64,000 nucleotides of DNA from Albitalea sp966211955 (GTDB lineage Bacteria > Pseudomonadota > Gammaproteobacteria > Burkholderiales > Burkholderiaceae_C), in contig CBIHOF010000002.1 in NCBI GenBank assembly GCA_966211955.1, forward strand, positions 310,001 through 374,000, in the 5' to 3' direction. The notes below the pieces were generated by a model. The model was not told the DNA's origin. It did no database searches and saw only the letters and a program-made list of their open reading frames with translations. Below, one piece after another: positions 10,501-19,060 of this stretch (positions are counted from its first letter, which is position 1; every line of letters starts with the position of its first letter). The position numbers were made by a program, and so were the translations under genes.

Positions 10501-11649
10501 TCACTTGAGGAACTTGCCGTTCTTCGAATAGACGGTGAGGTCCACCTGCGCCGGCACGCGGCGCGACTTGCCATAGAAGGCGGCGACGAAGCCGCCGAAG
10601 TCGTGCGGCGGCAGCGCGTCCAGCGCTTCGGCCAGGCGCACCGGCGTGAGCTCGCCGCGGGAGCGCTTCATCGCATCGACCAGCATGTTCGCGGCGAGGT
10701 AGGCCTCCATGCTTGCGAACGACGCCTCCACCTTGTGCCGTGCGCAGAAGGTCTGGAAGTGCCGGCCGATGGCCGAGGCCGAGGTCCACGGGAAGGGCGC
10801 GACCTGCGTCACCGAGAGCCCTGCCGCCTGCGGGCCGAGCATGTCGATGAGTGCATTGCCGCCCACGGTGGACAGGGTGTAGAAAAGGCCGGTGAAACCG
10901 GCCTGGCGTGCGGCTTCGACGAAGCGGGCGCTGGCCACGTAGTCGGCGCCGAGAAGAATCGCTTGCGGCTGGCCCGCGAGCACCGAGGTCACCGCCCCCG
11001 GCAGGCTGTACTTGCTGCCCTCATGGTCGATGCTGCTGATGGCCGCCACGCTGTCGCCGCGCGATTCGAAGGCGGTGATGAGCGCGTCGCGCAGCTCCCA
11101 GCCCTGCGAGTTGTACTCGGACAGCAGCGCCACGCGGCGGATGCCGATCTGCCGCGTGTGGCGGGCGATGTACTCGATCTCGTCCACATGACCCGCGCGC
11201 AGGTTGTAGATCCATGGCAGCGAACCCGAGCGCAGCTCCTGCGAGCCGCTGAAGGGCGCGATGTAGGGCAGCCCTTCCTCGACCGCGCCACGCGCGCCGG
11301 CACGATGGGCACCCGCGCCCACGAAGCCGAACATGCCCACCACCTGGTGCTGCGATGCGAGCAGCTTGACGTTGACGCTGGTGCGTTCGGCGCGGTCCTC
11401 GTCATCGAGCGTGACGAGCTGGATCTCGCGCCCGCCGATGCCGCCTTGTGCATTGGCTTCGGCAAAGACAGCCAGCGCCGCGTCGCGCACGGCGATGCCG
11501 ACCTGCGCGAGCGGGCCGGACACGGGGGCCGACTGGCCAAGGCGGATCGGCGACGACGGGCTGGCCACCGCGTGCGCGGCACGCGGCAGGGCCAGGCAAG
11601 GCAGCAGGGTTGCTGCGGGCAGGCTCAGGAGCAGGGCGCGGCGCTGCAT
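10501..11649 (-). CDS. Periplasmic substrate-binding protein (Leu/Ile/Val type)
   Basis: The product has 382 residues with an N-terminal export signal (MQRRALLLSLPAATLLPC through AHA, about 27 residues). It is followed by a type I periplasmic-binding fold of the branched-chain amino-acid/amide class (IRLGQSAPVSGPLAQVG, GGIGGREIQLVTLDDE). No matching permeases or ATPases of that class are nearby, so it is an orphan component. It starts 7 bp after dhaK and ends 16 bp before tpiA, inside the same run. It could feed the importer upstream, or present a ligand to a sensor. Both ideas are inference. Confidence 0.85.
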   Translation of the reverse strand: MQRRALLLSLPAATLLPCLALPRAAHAVASPSSPIRLGQSAPVSGPLAQVGIAVRDAALAVFAEANAQGGIGGREIQLVTLDDEDRAERTSVNVKLLASQHQVVGMFGFVGAGAHRAGARGAVEEGLPYIAPFSGSQELRSGSLPWIYNLRAGHVDEIEYIARHTRQIGIRRVALLSEYNSQGWELRDALITAFESRGDSVAAISSIDHEGSKYSLPGAVTSVLAGQPQAILLGADYVASARFVEAARQAGFTGLFYTLSTVGGNALIDMLGPQAAGLSVTQVAPFPWTSASAIGRHFQTFCARHKVEASFASMEAYLAANMLVDAMKRSRGELTPVRLAEALDALPPHDFGGFVAAFYGKSRRVPAQVDLTVYSKNGKFLK

Positions 11650-11656
11650 GGCGATC

Positions 11657-12640
11657 TCACCAACGCAGGGCGGCGGTGTGAACCGGCGCGTCCCACAAGG
11701 CTTTCATCTCATCGTCCAGCAGCGTGACGGTGAGCGACGCGCCGGCCATCTCGAGTGCGGTGGTGTAGTTGCCCACCAGCGAGCGCACCGGCTCGAGGCC
11801 CTGCGCGCGCAGCTTCTCGGCGGCGCAGTGGTACAGCAGGTACAGCTCCATCTGCGGCGTGCCGCCGAAGCCGTTCACGTGCAGCAGCACCTCGCGGCCA
11901 CGCTCGGGCTTGAGGTCGGCGAGGATGGCGTGCAGCAGGTCTTCGACGATCAGCGAGGCCGGCTTGACCTTCTCTCGCCGGCGACCGGGCTCGCCGTGGA
12001 TGCCCACGCCCATCTCCATCTCGTCGGCGTCGATGTCGAAGGTGGCGCGCCCGGCCGCGGGCACGGTGCAGCTGGTGAAGGCCACGCCCATCGACGCGGT
12101 CGCGGCATTGACGCGGTCACCCACCGCCTTGCATTCGAGCAGCGATGCGCCGGCCTCGGCCGCGGCGCCGGCCATCTTCTCCACCATCAGCGTGCCTGCC
12201 ACGCCGCGCCGGCCGGTGGTGTGCTTGGAGTTCTCCACCGCCACGTCGTCGTTGACGAGCACGGTGGCGTTTTCCAGGTCGAGCATTTCACTCGCGATCT
12301 GGAAGTTCATCGAATCGCCGGCGTAGTTCTTGACGATGAACAGCACGCCGCGGCCTGATTCGGCAGCGGCCGCCGCGGCCAGCATCTGGTCGGGCGTGGG
12401 CGAGGTGAACACCTGGCCCGGGCAGGCCGCATCGAGCATGCCGCGGCCGACGAAGCCCGCGTGCAGCGGCTCATGGCCCGAGCCCCCGCCCGACAGCAGC
12501 GCCACCTTCTTGCTCGCGCGCTCGGCGCGTGCGACGAAGGTCGGCTCGAACTCCACCCGCAGCAGCCCGGGGTTCGCGTCGACCAGGCCGCCGAGCGATT
12601 CACGCATCACGGATTCGACGTCATTGATGAACTTCTTCAT
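11657..12640 (-). CDS. dhaK: Dihydroxyacetone kinase subunit DhaK (copy 1)
   Basis: This 327-residue kinase subunit binds the ketose covalently through a histidine. GGGSGHEP places His56, KNYAGDSMNF places Asp109 and GVGIHGEPG places His215, equivalent to the E. coli catalytic triad His56/Asp109/His218. ATG 12640 overlaps the dhaL stop (ATGA), indicating translational coupling in the order dhaL-dhaK. The substrate is expected to be dihydroxyacetone or a related short ketose such as erythrulose; DhaK homologues with tetrulose specificity are known. A second full-length copy lies at 20451-21434. Confidence 0.93.
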   Translation of the reverse strand: MKKFINDVESVMRESLGGLVDANPGLLRVEFEPTFVARAERASKKVALLSGGGSGHEPLHAGFVGRGMLDAACPGQVFTSPTPDQMLAAAAAAESGRGVLFIVKNYAGDSMNFQIASEMLDLENATVLVNDDVAVENSKHTTGRRGVAGTLMVEKMAGAAAEAGASLLECKAVGDRVNAATASMGVAFTSCTVPAAGRATFDIDADEMEMGVGIHGEPGRRREKVKPASLIVEDLLHAILADLKPERGREVLLHVNGFGGTPQMELYLLYHCAAEKLRAQGLEPVRSLVGNYTTALEMAGASLTVTLLDDEMKALWDAPVHTAALRW

Positions 12641-13281
12641 GCTGTCTCCTGTTTCGTCTGAAGCACGGTGTCGCACACCGCGGCGATGGCAACCTCGCAG
12701 GTCTTGCAGCCCGGGTCGATGTGACCGAGCGCGCGCTCGCCGAGGAAGTACGCACGGCCCTTGCTGGCGATCATGTCCTTGGTGGCCAGCATGTTGCGGT
12801 TGGCCTCGTCCTTCAGCTGGGCGCACAGCTCGGCCAGCGGCGTGTCCTCGTCCACCAGCTTGAGCAGCAGGCGCGACACGGGGATGAGCACGTCCAGCAT
12901 GGTCTTCTCGCCCACGTCGGCCTTGCCGCGCATCTTGATGGCTTCGACGCCCGCCGCGAAGGCGGTCGCGAACTGGCGGCGATCGGGCTCGCGCACGTCT
13001 TGCACCGACTGGCCCATGGCCATGAAGAAGCTGGAGATCAGCGGGCCGGAGGCGCCGCCGATGGTGCCCAGGAGCTTCATGCCGATCTTGTGCAGGGCGA
13101 GGCCGGGCGGCATGTCCACGAGGCTCGGGCTCAGGACCGCCAGCACTTCGCAGCCGCGCCGCACGTTGATGAAATGGTCGCCGTCGCCGATGGCGCGATC
13201 GAGCGATTCGATCTGCGATTCGTTGGCGAGGATGGCGCGCTGCACGACGGCGAGCGCTTCGATGATCATGGTGGTGTTCAA
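12637..13281 (-). CDS. dhaL: Dihydroxyacetone kinase subunit DhaL
   Basis: This is the nucleotide-binding subunit of the Dha kinase, 214 residues. LDRAIGDGDHFINV supplies the ADP-magnesium aspartates (Asp28, Asp33, Asp35). IGGASGPL and GKADVGEKTMLD are the other conserved blocks. Because GGAGA lies a few bases upstream of TTG 13281, that codon is preferred; ATG 13269 is the alternative. It is the only DhaL in the window, serving one or both DhaK copies. No DhaM phosphotransferase subunit is visible, so whether ATP or a PTS protein is the phosphate donor is open. Confidence 0.92.
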   Translation of the reverse strand: MNTTMIIEALAVVQRAILANESQIESLDRAIGDGDHFINVRRGCEVLAVLSPSLVDMPPGLALHKIGMKLLGTIGGASGPLISSFFMAMGQSVQDVREPDRRQFATAFAAGVEAIKMRGKADVGEKTMLDVLIPVSRLLLKLVDEDTPLAELCAQLKDEANRNMLATKDMIASKGRAYFLGERALGHIDPGCKTCEVAIAAVCDTVLQTKQETA

Positions 13282-13308
13282 GTTCTCTCCTTGACTGGCG
13301 TGAGTGGG

Positions 13309-14322
13309 TCAGGCTGCCGCGAGGCGCCGTCCGGAAGCGTCGAAGAACATGCAGCGTTCAGGCGGGAAGCTCAGCCGCACACGGGCGCCCGGAACCAGGG
13401 CCTGGTCGAGCATGGTCCGGGCGCGGACCTCCACGCCCGAGCGTTCGGCAACCACCAGGTGCTTGACGAGCGAGCACTCGATGACCGCATAGGACTGCGA
13501 GCCGTCGTCGGGCGCGAGCACCACGTCCTCGGGACGGATGGCCACGTGCGTGGCATGCGGGTCGGCGCTGCCGGTGAACCAGGCTGCCGGCAGCACGTTG
13601 ACGGCCGGCGAGCCGAGCCGCTGGGCGACCTCCAGCGACATCGGCTGGTCATAGATCTGCGACGGCGTGCCTACCTGGCGGATGCGGCCGTGCTCGAGGA
13701 TGGCGATGCGGTCGGCGAGCGTGGTCGCCTCGACCTGGTCGTGCGTGACGTACACGACGGTCGCGCCGCTCGCGCGCTGCAGCCGCTTGAGCTCGACGCG
13801 AAGTTCCTCTCGCAGGCCGGCGTCCAGCGAGGACAGCGGTTCGTCCATCAGGTACACGCGCGGCTCGCGCACCAGCGCCCGGCCGATGGCCACGCGCTGC
13901 ATCTCGCCGCCCGACAAGGCCGTGGGCTTGCGCTGCAGCTTGCTCTCGATGTGCAGCATCGCGGCCACGCGCTCGACGCGGCGGCGGATCTCGTCCTCGT
14001 CGATGCGGCGCATGGGTGCGCGCAGCGGGAAGGCGATGTTGTCGTACACCGTGAGGTGCGGGTACAGCGAGTACTGCTGGAACACAAAGGCGCAATCGCG
14101 CTGGGCGGGTGCGGCGGTGGTGATGTCTTCGCCGTTCATGCGAAGCACGCCGACGTCGGGTGCCTCGAGGCCGGCGATCAGCCGAAGCGTCGTCGTCTTG
14201 CCGGCGCCGCTCGGGCCCAGCAGCACGAAGAACTCGCCATCGGCGATCTCCAGCTTCATGTCGTCGATGGCCGTCACGTCGCCGAAACGCTTGGTGATGC
14301 CTTGAAGGGTGATGCTAGCCAT
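13309..14322 (-). CDS. ABC transporter ATPase (MalK/UgpC-like), copy A
   Basis: This cytoplasmic ATPase of 337 residues belongs to the carbohydrate-importer class. Walker A is GPSGAGKTT, the signature is LSGGEMQRVAIGRAL, Walker B is VYLMDEP and the switch region is VTHDQVEA. The C-terminal quarter (after about residue 235) is the TOBE/OB-fold regulatory domain with VAIRPEDV. Its start overlaps the end of the second ATPase by 8 bp, and dhaL follows after 27 bp. Importers of this type, such as rhizobial GlpSTPQV, use two different ATPases, as here. Confidence 0.94.
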   Translation of the reverse strand: MASITLQGITKRFGDVTAIDDMKLEIADGEFFVLLGPSGAGKTTTLRLIAGLEAPDVGVLRMNGEDITTAAPAQRDCAFVFQQYSLYPHLTVYDNIAFPLRAPMRRIDEDEIRRRVERVAAMLHIESKLQRKPTALSGGEMQRVAIGRALVREPRVYLMDEPLSSLDAGLREELRVELKRLQRASGATVVYVTHDQVEATTLADRIAILEHGRIRQVGTPSQIYDQPMSLEVAQRLGSPAVNVLPAAWFTGSADPHATHVAIRPEDVVLAPDDGSQSYAVIECSLVKHLVVAERSGVEVRARTMLDQALVPGARVRLSFPPERCMFFDASGRRLAAA

Positions 14323-15421
14323 GGCGCATGCTCGGTCGGTGGGCGTTGGTGGTGACGCTTTGCACCAGGCGCTCGGTGTCGGCGTCGAAGAGGACGAGGC
14401 GGTTGGTGTCGAAGCGCAGGCCGACGCGCTCGCCTTCGGCCGGCCGGGTGTTCTTGTCGACGAGCGCCTTCAGCGCGCCCGCCTCGGTGTGAAGCTCGGC
14501 GATCCAGTGCGAGCCGAAGTACTCGACCCGTTCGACGCGGCCGGCCAGGCCGTCGTCGGGCGCCACGATGCGCACATGCTCGGGGCGCACGCCCAGCAGC
14601 GCGCGCGGGGCGGCGCCCTGCACGAGCGGCACCTCGACCGGCCGGCCGTCGAGCACGACCTGGCTGGCGCCGGCTTGCACCGCGCCGCGCACTTCGAGCA
14701 GGTTCATCGGCGGGCGGCCGATGAAGCGCGCGACGAACACGCAGGACGGGAAGTTGTAGATGCCGTGCGGGTCGTCGGCCTGCAGGATCTCGCCCTTGTT
14801 CATCACCACGATGTGGTCGGCGAGTGCCATTGCCTCGTTCTGGTCGTGCGTGACGAACACGGTGGTGGTCTTCAGGCGCTCGTGCAGGCGGCGCAGCTCC
14901 ACGCACATCAGCTCGCGGAACTCGGCGTCCAGCGTGCCGAGCGGCTCGTCCATCAGGAAGGCCTTGGGCTCGCGCACGATGGCCCGGCCCAGCGCCACGC
15001 GCTGGCGGTCACCGCCGGCGAGGCCGCCGACGCGCGAGCCGAGCAGGTGCTCGATGCGCAGGATGGCGGCCACTTCCTTGATGCGGCGATCGATCTCGGC
15101 ACGCGGCACGCCTTCGTTGCGCAGCGGGAACTCGAGGTTGTCTCGAACGCCCATGTGCGGGTAGAGCGCGAAGAGCTGGAACACCATCGCGATGTCGCGC
15201 TCGCGCGGCCGCAGGTAGGTCACATCGTCGCCGTCGAGCGTGATCTGTCCGGCGGTCGGGTATTCGAGCCCGGCGATCATGCGCAGCGTGGTGGTCTTGC
15301 CGCAGCCCGAGGGCCCGAGCAGCACGACGAACTTGCCGTCTTCGAGCACCAGCGAGGAGTTGTGCACCGCCGTGAAGTCGGCGAAGCGCTTCTGCAGGTT
15401 TTGGATTCGGATTTCAGCCAT
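14315..15421 (-). CDS. ABC transporter ATPase (MalK/UgpC-like), copy B
   Basis: The product is a 368-residue partner of the ATPase at 13309-14322. It has Walker A GPSGCGKTT, Walker B AFLMDEP, switch VTHDQNEA and a TOBE domain with LGVRPEHV. The ABC signature reads LAGGDRQRVALGRAI, so the usual LSGGQ has Ala and Asp substitutions. The site containing it may be catalytically weak, giving an asymmetric heterodimer with copy A. ATG 15421 gives MAEIRIQNLQKRF; the open frame extends further upstream without homology. The small membrane protein gene ends 5 bp before it. Confidence 0.93.
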   Translation of the reverse strand: MAEIRIQNLQKRFADFTAVHNSSLVLEDGKFVVLLGPSGCGKTTTLRMIAGLEYPTAGQITLDGDDVTYLRPRERDIAMVFQLFALYPHMGVRDNLEFPLRNEGVPRAEIDRRIKEVAAILRIEHLLGSRVGGLAGGDRQRVALGRAIVREPKAFLMDEPLGTLDAEFRELMCVELRRLHERLKTTTVFVTHDQNEAMALADHIVVMNKGEILQADDPHGIYNFPSCVFVARFIGRPPMNLLEVRGAVQAGASQVVLDGRPVEVPLVQGAAPRALLGVRPEHVRIVAPDDGLAGRVERVEYFGSHWIAELHTEAGALKALVDKNTRPAEGERVGLRFDTNRLVLFDADTERLVQSVTTNAHRPSMRHG

Positions 15422-15426
15422 GGTGT

Positions 15427-15618
15427 TCAGCCTTGAGGCAGCTTGCCGGCGATGGAGTAGCCGATCACGCCGGCCAGCAGCACGGTGAAGCCGTAGCTGT
15501 AGACATCGAGTGACCAGGGCTGCATCAGCATTGCGAGGCCAATCCCGATGAGAGCCGTGGTGCTGTGTTCCCACGGCGCACGGCGCAGCCATTTCGGTGT
15601 GGCGCGTTTGGTGTTCAT
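15427..15618 (-). CDS. Small membrane protein of the ABC operon (63 aa)
   Basis: ATG 15618 overlaps the permease stop (ATGA) and the stop lies 5 bp before the next ATPase start, so this short frame is tightly embedded in the operon. It encodes 63 residues: a basic N terminus (MNTKRATPKWLRR), then two hydrophobic segments at about residues 21-35 and 40-57. I do not recognise its family with certainty. Related sugar and glycerol ABC operons also carry a short membrane protein at this point (for example DUF2160 proteins), but the sequence here does not match that family as I know it. It is perhaps an accessory to the permease pair. Confidence 0.75.
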   Translation of the reverse strand: MNTKRATPKWLRRAPWEHSTTALIGIGLAMLMQPWSLDVYSYGFTVLLAGVIGYSIAGKLPQG

Positions 15619-16649
15619 TTGCGGATCGCTCCGAAGGTCACGCCGCGCAGAAGGTGCTTGCGCAGCAGCACGGTGAAGAAGAGCACCGGCAGCAGGAAGA
15701 GCGTGGTGCCGGCCGCCATCGCGGGCCAGTCCAGTCCACCCTCGCCGATGATGGTGGGAATGAACGGCGGCGAGGTCTGCGCGGTGCCGCTCGTGAGCAG
15801 CAGGGCGAAGGCGTATTCGTTCCACGCGAAGATCAGGCAGAAGATCGACGTGGTGGCAATGCCGGTGGCCGCCTGCGGCAGCACGACCTTCATGAAGGCC
15901 TGCCAGCGCGTGTAGCCGTCGACCATCGCTGCCTCTTCGTACTCACGCGGGATCTCGTCCATGAAGCCCTGGAGCAGCCAGACCGACTGGGACAGGTTCA
16001 CCACCGTGTAGAGCAGGATCAGGCCGACGTGGGTGTCGTTGAGCCCGACGTTGCGGAACATCAGGTACACCGGAATCGCAATCGCGATCGGCGGCATCAT
16101 CCGCGTCGACAGGATGAAGAACAGCAGGTCCTGCTTGCCCGGCACCCGGAAGCGCGAGAAGGCATAGGCCGCCAGCGTTCCCAGCACCACCGACAAGAAC
16201 GTCGAGCCGAAGCCGATCAGCAGCGAGTTGCTGTAGCGGTCGATGAAGCGCGACGGGCCGGCGAGGATCATCTGCTGATCGCGAACGAGGCCTTCATACC
16301 AGGTCTTGGGCGGCGGCAGAGAGGCGAGTTCTTCGGCCGAGACACGTGAACGTGTCGTGAAGAGGTTGACGTAGCCGACCAGCGATTGCTCGGTCACGAC
16401 CTTGGGCGGGTAGGCGATTGCGTCGCTCGGTGTGCGAAAGCTCGTCATGAAGATCCACAGCAGCGGGATCAGCGAGATGACCGCATAGGTGATGACGATG
16501 CTGCCGGCGAACCACTTGGAGCGAGCACTCGGCTCGAGCGGGGAGGATGGCGCCCCTCGGCCGCGGGGTACCGCGACCGATCCCCCGAGGGGATCGAGCC
16601 CGGCTTGGGACGGCCCGGCGCTCGGGCTCGCTTGAGGAATATTTTTCAT
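15615..16649 (-). CDS. ABC sugar permease, MalG-like
   Basis: This inner-membrane permease of 344 residues has about six helices. The ATPase-coupling EAA loop reads EEAAMVDGYTRWQAFMKVVLP, with the conserved G-x9-P spacing. ATG 16649 overlaps the upstream permease stop (ATGA). Residues about 4-37 are a low-complexity Pro/Gly/Ser/Arg stretch encoded by GC-rich repeat-like DNA with an 8-bp perfect palindrome at 16578-16596. Typical homologues begin close to the KWFAGSIVITYAVISL helix, so this N terminus looks like an insertion. Translation might instead start further in, but no better start was found. Confidence 0.92.
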   Translation of the reverse strand: MKNIPQASPSAGPSQAGLDPLGGSVAVPRGRGAPSSPLEPSARSKWFAGSIVITYAVISLIPLLWIFMTSFRTPSDAIAYPPKVVTEQSLVGYVNLFTTRSRVSAEELASLPPPKTWYEGLVRDQQMILAGPSRFIDRYSNSLLIGFGSTFLSVVLGTLAAYAFSRFRVPGKQDLLFFILSTRMMPPIAIAIPVYLMFRNVGLNDTHVGLILLYTVVNLSQSVWLLQGFMDEIPREYEEAAMVDGYTRWQAFMKVVLPQAATGIATTSIFCLIFAWNEYAFALLLTSGTAQTSPPFIPTIIGEGGLDWPAMAAGTTLFLLPVLFFTVLLRKHLLRGVTFGAIRK

Positions 16650-17587
16650 CGCTGCTTCACCTTGTCCAGGAAGCGCACTGCGACCTGGCCGAGACCGTAG
16701 ATCGACACGAACATGATGATTGCGAGGGCGGAGGCGTAGCCGGTGCGCCATTTCTCGAATGCCTCGCGCTTGAGGTGGATCGACGCGAGCTCGGTCACCG
16801 ATCCGGGGCCGCCGTTGGTCAGCTGATCCACCAGGTCGAACATCTTGAAGTTCTCGATCACGCGGAACAGCAGTGCGAGGATGATGAAGGGCATCACCAT
16901 CGGCAGCGTGATCCGCCAGAACTTGGTCCAGGCCGATGCACGGTCGATTTCCGCGGCTTCATACAGGTAGGACGGGATGGAACGCAGGCCGGCCAGCAGA
17001 AGCAGCATCACGTAGGGCGTCCACATCCAGGTGTCCACCAGCACGATGGCCCACGGTGAGAGCTGCGTGTCGCCGAGCATCGTGAAGGTGCCGGGCCCGC
17101 CGAAGAAATTGATGATGTAGTTGAAGATGCCGTACTGCGGCTCGAAGAAATACTTCCAGAAGGTTCCGACCACCGCCGGCGCGAGCATCATCGGCAGCAG
17201 GATGGCGGTGCTCCAGAAGCTGTGCGTGCGGAACCGGCGGTTCAGCAGCAGCGCGAGCACGAAGCCCAGCAGCAGCTGCAGCACGATCGACCAGAGCAGG
17301 AAGTGCGCAGTGGCGCGAAAGTTTTCCCAGATGGTTTCATCGCCCAGCACGCGCTGGTAGTTGGAAATGCCCACCCACACGCTGTCGATGTTCGGCCGGT
17401 TGGCCCGGAAGTTCGTGAACGACAGATAGATCGTCCACAGCAGCGGGAAGATGTTGAACGCCAGCAGCAGCACGATCGTCGGGCCCACGAAGAGCCAGGC
17501 CAGTGCCCGGTCAGAGAGTCCTTGTGCTGATAGCAGGCGAAATCGCATGGGTGTCGAGGCGATCGGCCTCGTTTGAACGTAACTCAT
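16646..17587 (-). CDS. ABC sugar permease, MalF-like
   Basis: This is the partner permease, 313 residues. Membrane helices begin at ALAWLFVGPTIVLLLAF. The EAA loop near residue 220 reads YEAAEIDRASAWTKFWRITLP. It follows the solute-binding gene after a 135-bp gap that contains a strong GC-rich stem-loop, then overlaps the second permease by 4 bp. Together with the two ATPases it forms a carbohydrate/polyol uptake ABC importer of the CUT1 type. The substrate is inferred from the DhaK/DhaL/TIM neighbours to be a short ketose or polyol. Confidence 0.94.
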   Translation of the reverse strand: MSYVQTRPIASTPMRFRLLSAQGLSDRALAWLFVGPTIVLLLAFNIFPLLWTIYLSFTNFRANRPNIDSVWVGISNYQRVLGDETIWENFRATAHFLLWSIVLQLLLGFVLALLLNRRFRTHSFWSTAILLPMMLAPAVVGTFWKYFFEPQYGIFNYIINFFGGPGTFTMLGDTQLSPWAIVLVDTWMWTPYVMLLLLAGLRSIPSYLYEAAEIDRASAWTKFWRITLPMVMPFIILALLFRVIENFKMFDLVDQLTNGGPGSVTELASIHLKREAFEKWRTGYASALAIIMFVSIYGLGQVAVRFLDKVKQR

Positions 17588-17684
17588 GACAACTTTCGGT
17601 TTTTTGGAGCGGTCGGGTCGCCGAAAGCGTCCGACTCCATCAAGCAGCTGCCGCGGATCCGGCTCCGCCGGTCCGCCAGCAGCG

Positions 17685-17720
17685 CCCCCTGGGGGGAAGC
17701 GCCGCCAGGCGCTTCGGGGG
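17685..17720. repeat. GC-rich REP-like stem-loop between binding protein and permease genes
   Basis: The inner stem GAAGCGCC (17696-17703) pairs perfectly with GGCGCTTC (17708-17715) around a GCCA loop. Outer CCCCC (17685-17689) can pair with the following GGGGG (17716-17720). It directly follows the solute-binding gene and has no T run. Such elements often protect the binding-protein message and reduce readthrough to the permeases, as in malE-malF. This role is inferred. Confidence 0.6.
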
Positions 17721-17722
17721 GG

Positions 17723-19060
17723 TCAGGGTTTTAGCTTGCCGTCTTCCTTGAAGACTTCGGTCCAGTCCTTCAGCAGGCCGTCGAGTGCTTCCTGCGGCGT
17801 GCCCTTGCCGGCCACGACGTAGTCATGCGTGCGCTTCTGCATGGCGAGCAGGAGCTGCGCGTAGGTCGGCTCGGCCCAGAAGTCCTTGACGATCTTCATG
17901 GAGTCCTGGAAGACCTGCGCATAGGACGTGCTCGTCGCGAAGCCCGGCTGGTTGAGGATCGCGTTCAGGCAGGTGAAGCCGCCGCCCTCCCACCACTTCT
18001 GCTGGACCGACGGTTGCGCGAACCACTTCATGTACTCCAGCGCCATGTCCTTCTTGTCGGAGTACTTGACCACCGAGATGCCCTGGCCGCCGAGCTGCGC
18101 GAACTGCTTGTCGCCCTTGGGGATGGGGAAGAAGCCGGTCTTCTCGCCGCCCACTTGCGGGTCCTTGGAGATGCCCGGGAAGAAGGCGATGAAGTTCATC
18201 TGCATCGCCACCTGGCCCGACTTGTAGGCGTCCAGGTCTTCGGTCATGTAGGCGTTGGAGTGCCCGGGCGGCGTGCAGCAGTCGTACAGGTCCTTGTAGA
18301 GCTTGAGGCCCTTCGCGGCGCCCGCGCCATTGATGAAGCCTTTCATGTCGTACGGCTTCTTCGGGTTGTCGTACTCCATGCCGTAGGCGTACATGGTGTT
18401 GGTCACGCCCATGGTGATGCCTTCGGAGCCGCGCTCGGTGTAGAGCGCCGCGCCATAGACCTTCTTGCCGTCGATCATGCGGTTCTGGAAGAACTGGCCG
18501 ATCAGCTTGAACTCGTCCCAGGTCTTCGGCGGTGCGAGTTCATGGCCGTTCTTCGCCTTGAACTCGGCGCGCAGCTCGGGGCGGGCGAACCAGTCCTTGC
18601 GGTAGGTGAAGGCCACGGCGTCGCCCATGGCGGGCAGCGCCCAGTAGTTCTTCGTGCCCTTGGGCCAGGTCGAGTAGCCCTCGACGGTGGCCGGCGCGAA
18701 GTCGGTCATCTTGATGCCGTTCTTGTCGAAGAACTCATTGAGCTTGACGTAGTGGCCTTCGGTTGCGGCCGAACCGATCCACTGGCTGTCGCCGATCAGG
18801 AGGTCGCACAGCTTGCCCTTGGAGTTCAGCTCATTGAGCATGCGCTGGGCGAAGTTCGGCCAGGGCACGAACTCGTACTTCATCTGGATGCCGGTCTTGG
18901 CCGTGAAGTCTTTCGACAGCTCGACCAGCGCATTCGCCGGATCCCATGCGGCCCAGCACAGCGTCAAGGTCTTCTGCTGTGCCTGTGCGCCGCCGCTCAT
19001 CAGCCCCGCCGCGGCGAACACGCTCGCTGCGACGGCCAGCCGGGTCTTGTTGAAGCTCAT
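17723..19060 (-). CDS. ABC transporter solute-binding protein (carbohydrate, family 1)
   Basis: The product has 445 residues with a clear signal peptide (MSFNKTRLAVAASVFAAAGL, cleavage near AQA-QQ, about residue 28). It is followed by a family 1 extracellular solute-binding domain beginning TLTLCWAAWDPANALVELS. Conserved family blocks such as LLIGDSQWIGS, YWALPAMGDAVAFTYRKDWF and YTERGSEGITMG are present. ATG 19060 was chosen over longer open sequence because the signal peptide starts there. It is the first gene of the minus-strand run and captures the importer's substrate in the periplasm. Confidence 0.94.
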   Translation of the reverse strand: MSFNKTRLAVAASVFAAAGLMSGGAQAQQKTLTLCWAAWDPANALVELSKDFTAKTGIQMKYEFVPWPNFAQRMLNELNSKGKLCDLLIGDSQWIGSAATEGHYVKLNEFFDKNGIKMTDFAPATVEGYSTWPKGTKNYWALPAMGDAVAFTYRKDWFARPELRAEFKAKNGHELAPPKTWDEFKLIGQFFQNRMIDGKKVYGAALYTERGSEGITMGVTNTMYAYGMEYDNPKKPYDMKGFINGAGAAKGLKLYKDLYDCCTPPGHSNAYMTEDLDAYKSGQVAMQMNFIAFFPGISKDPQVGGEKTGFFPIPKGDKQFAQLGGQGISVVKYSDKKDMALEYMKWFAQPSVQQKWWEGGGFTCLNAILNQPGFATSTSYAQVFQDSMKIVKDFWAEPTYAQLLLAMQKRTHDYVVAGKGTPQEALDGLLKDWTEVFKEDGKLKP

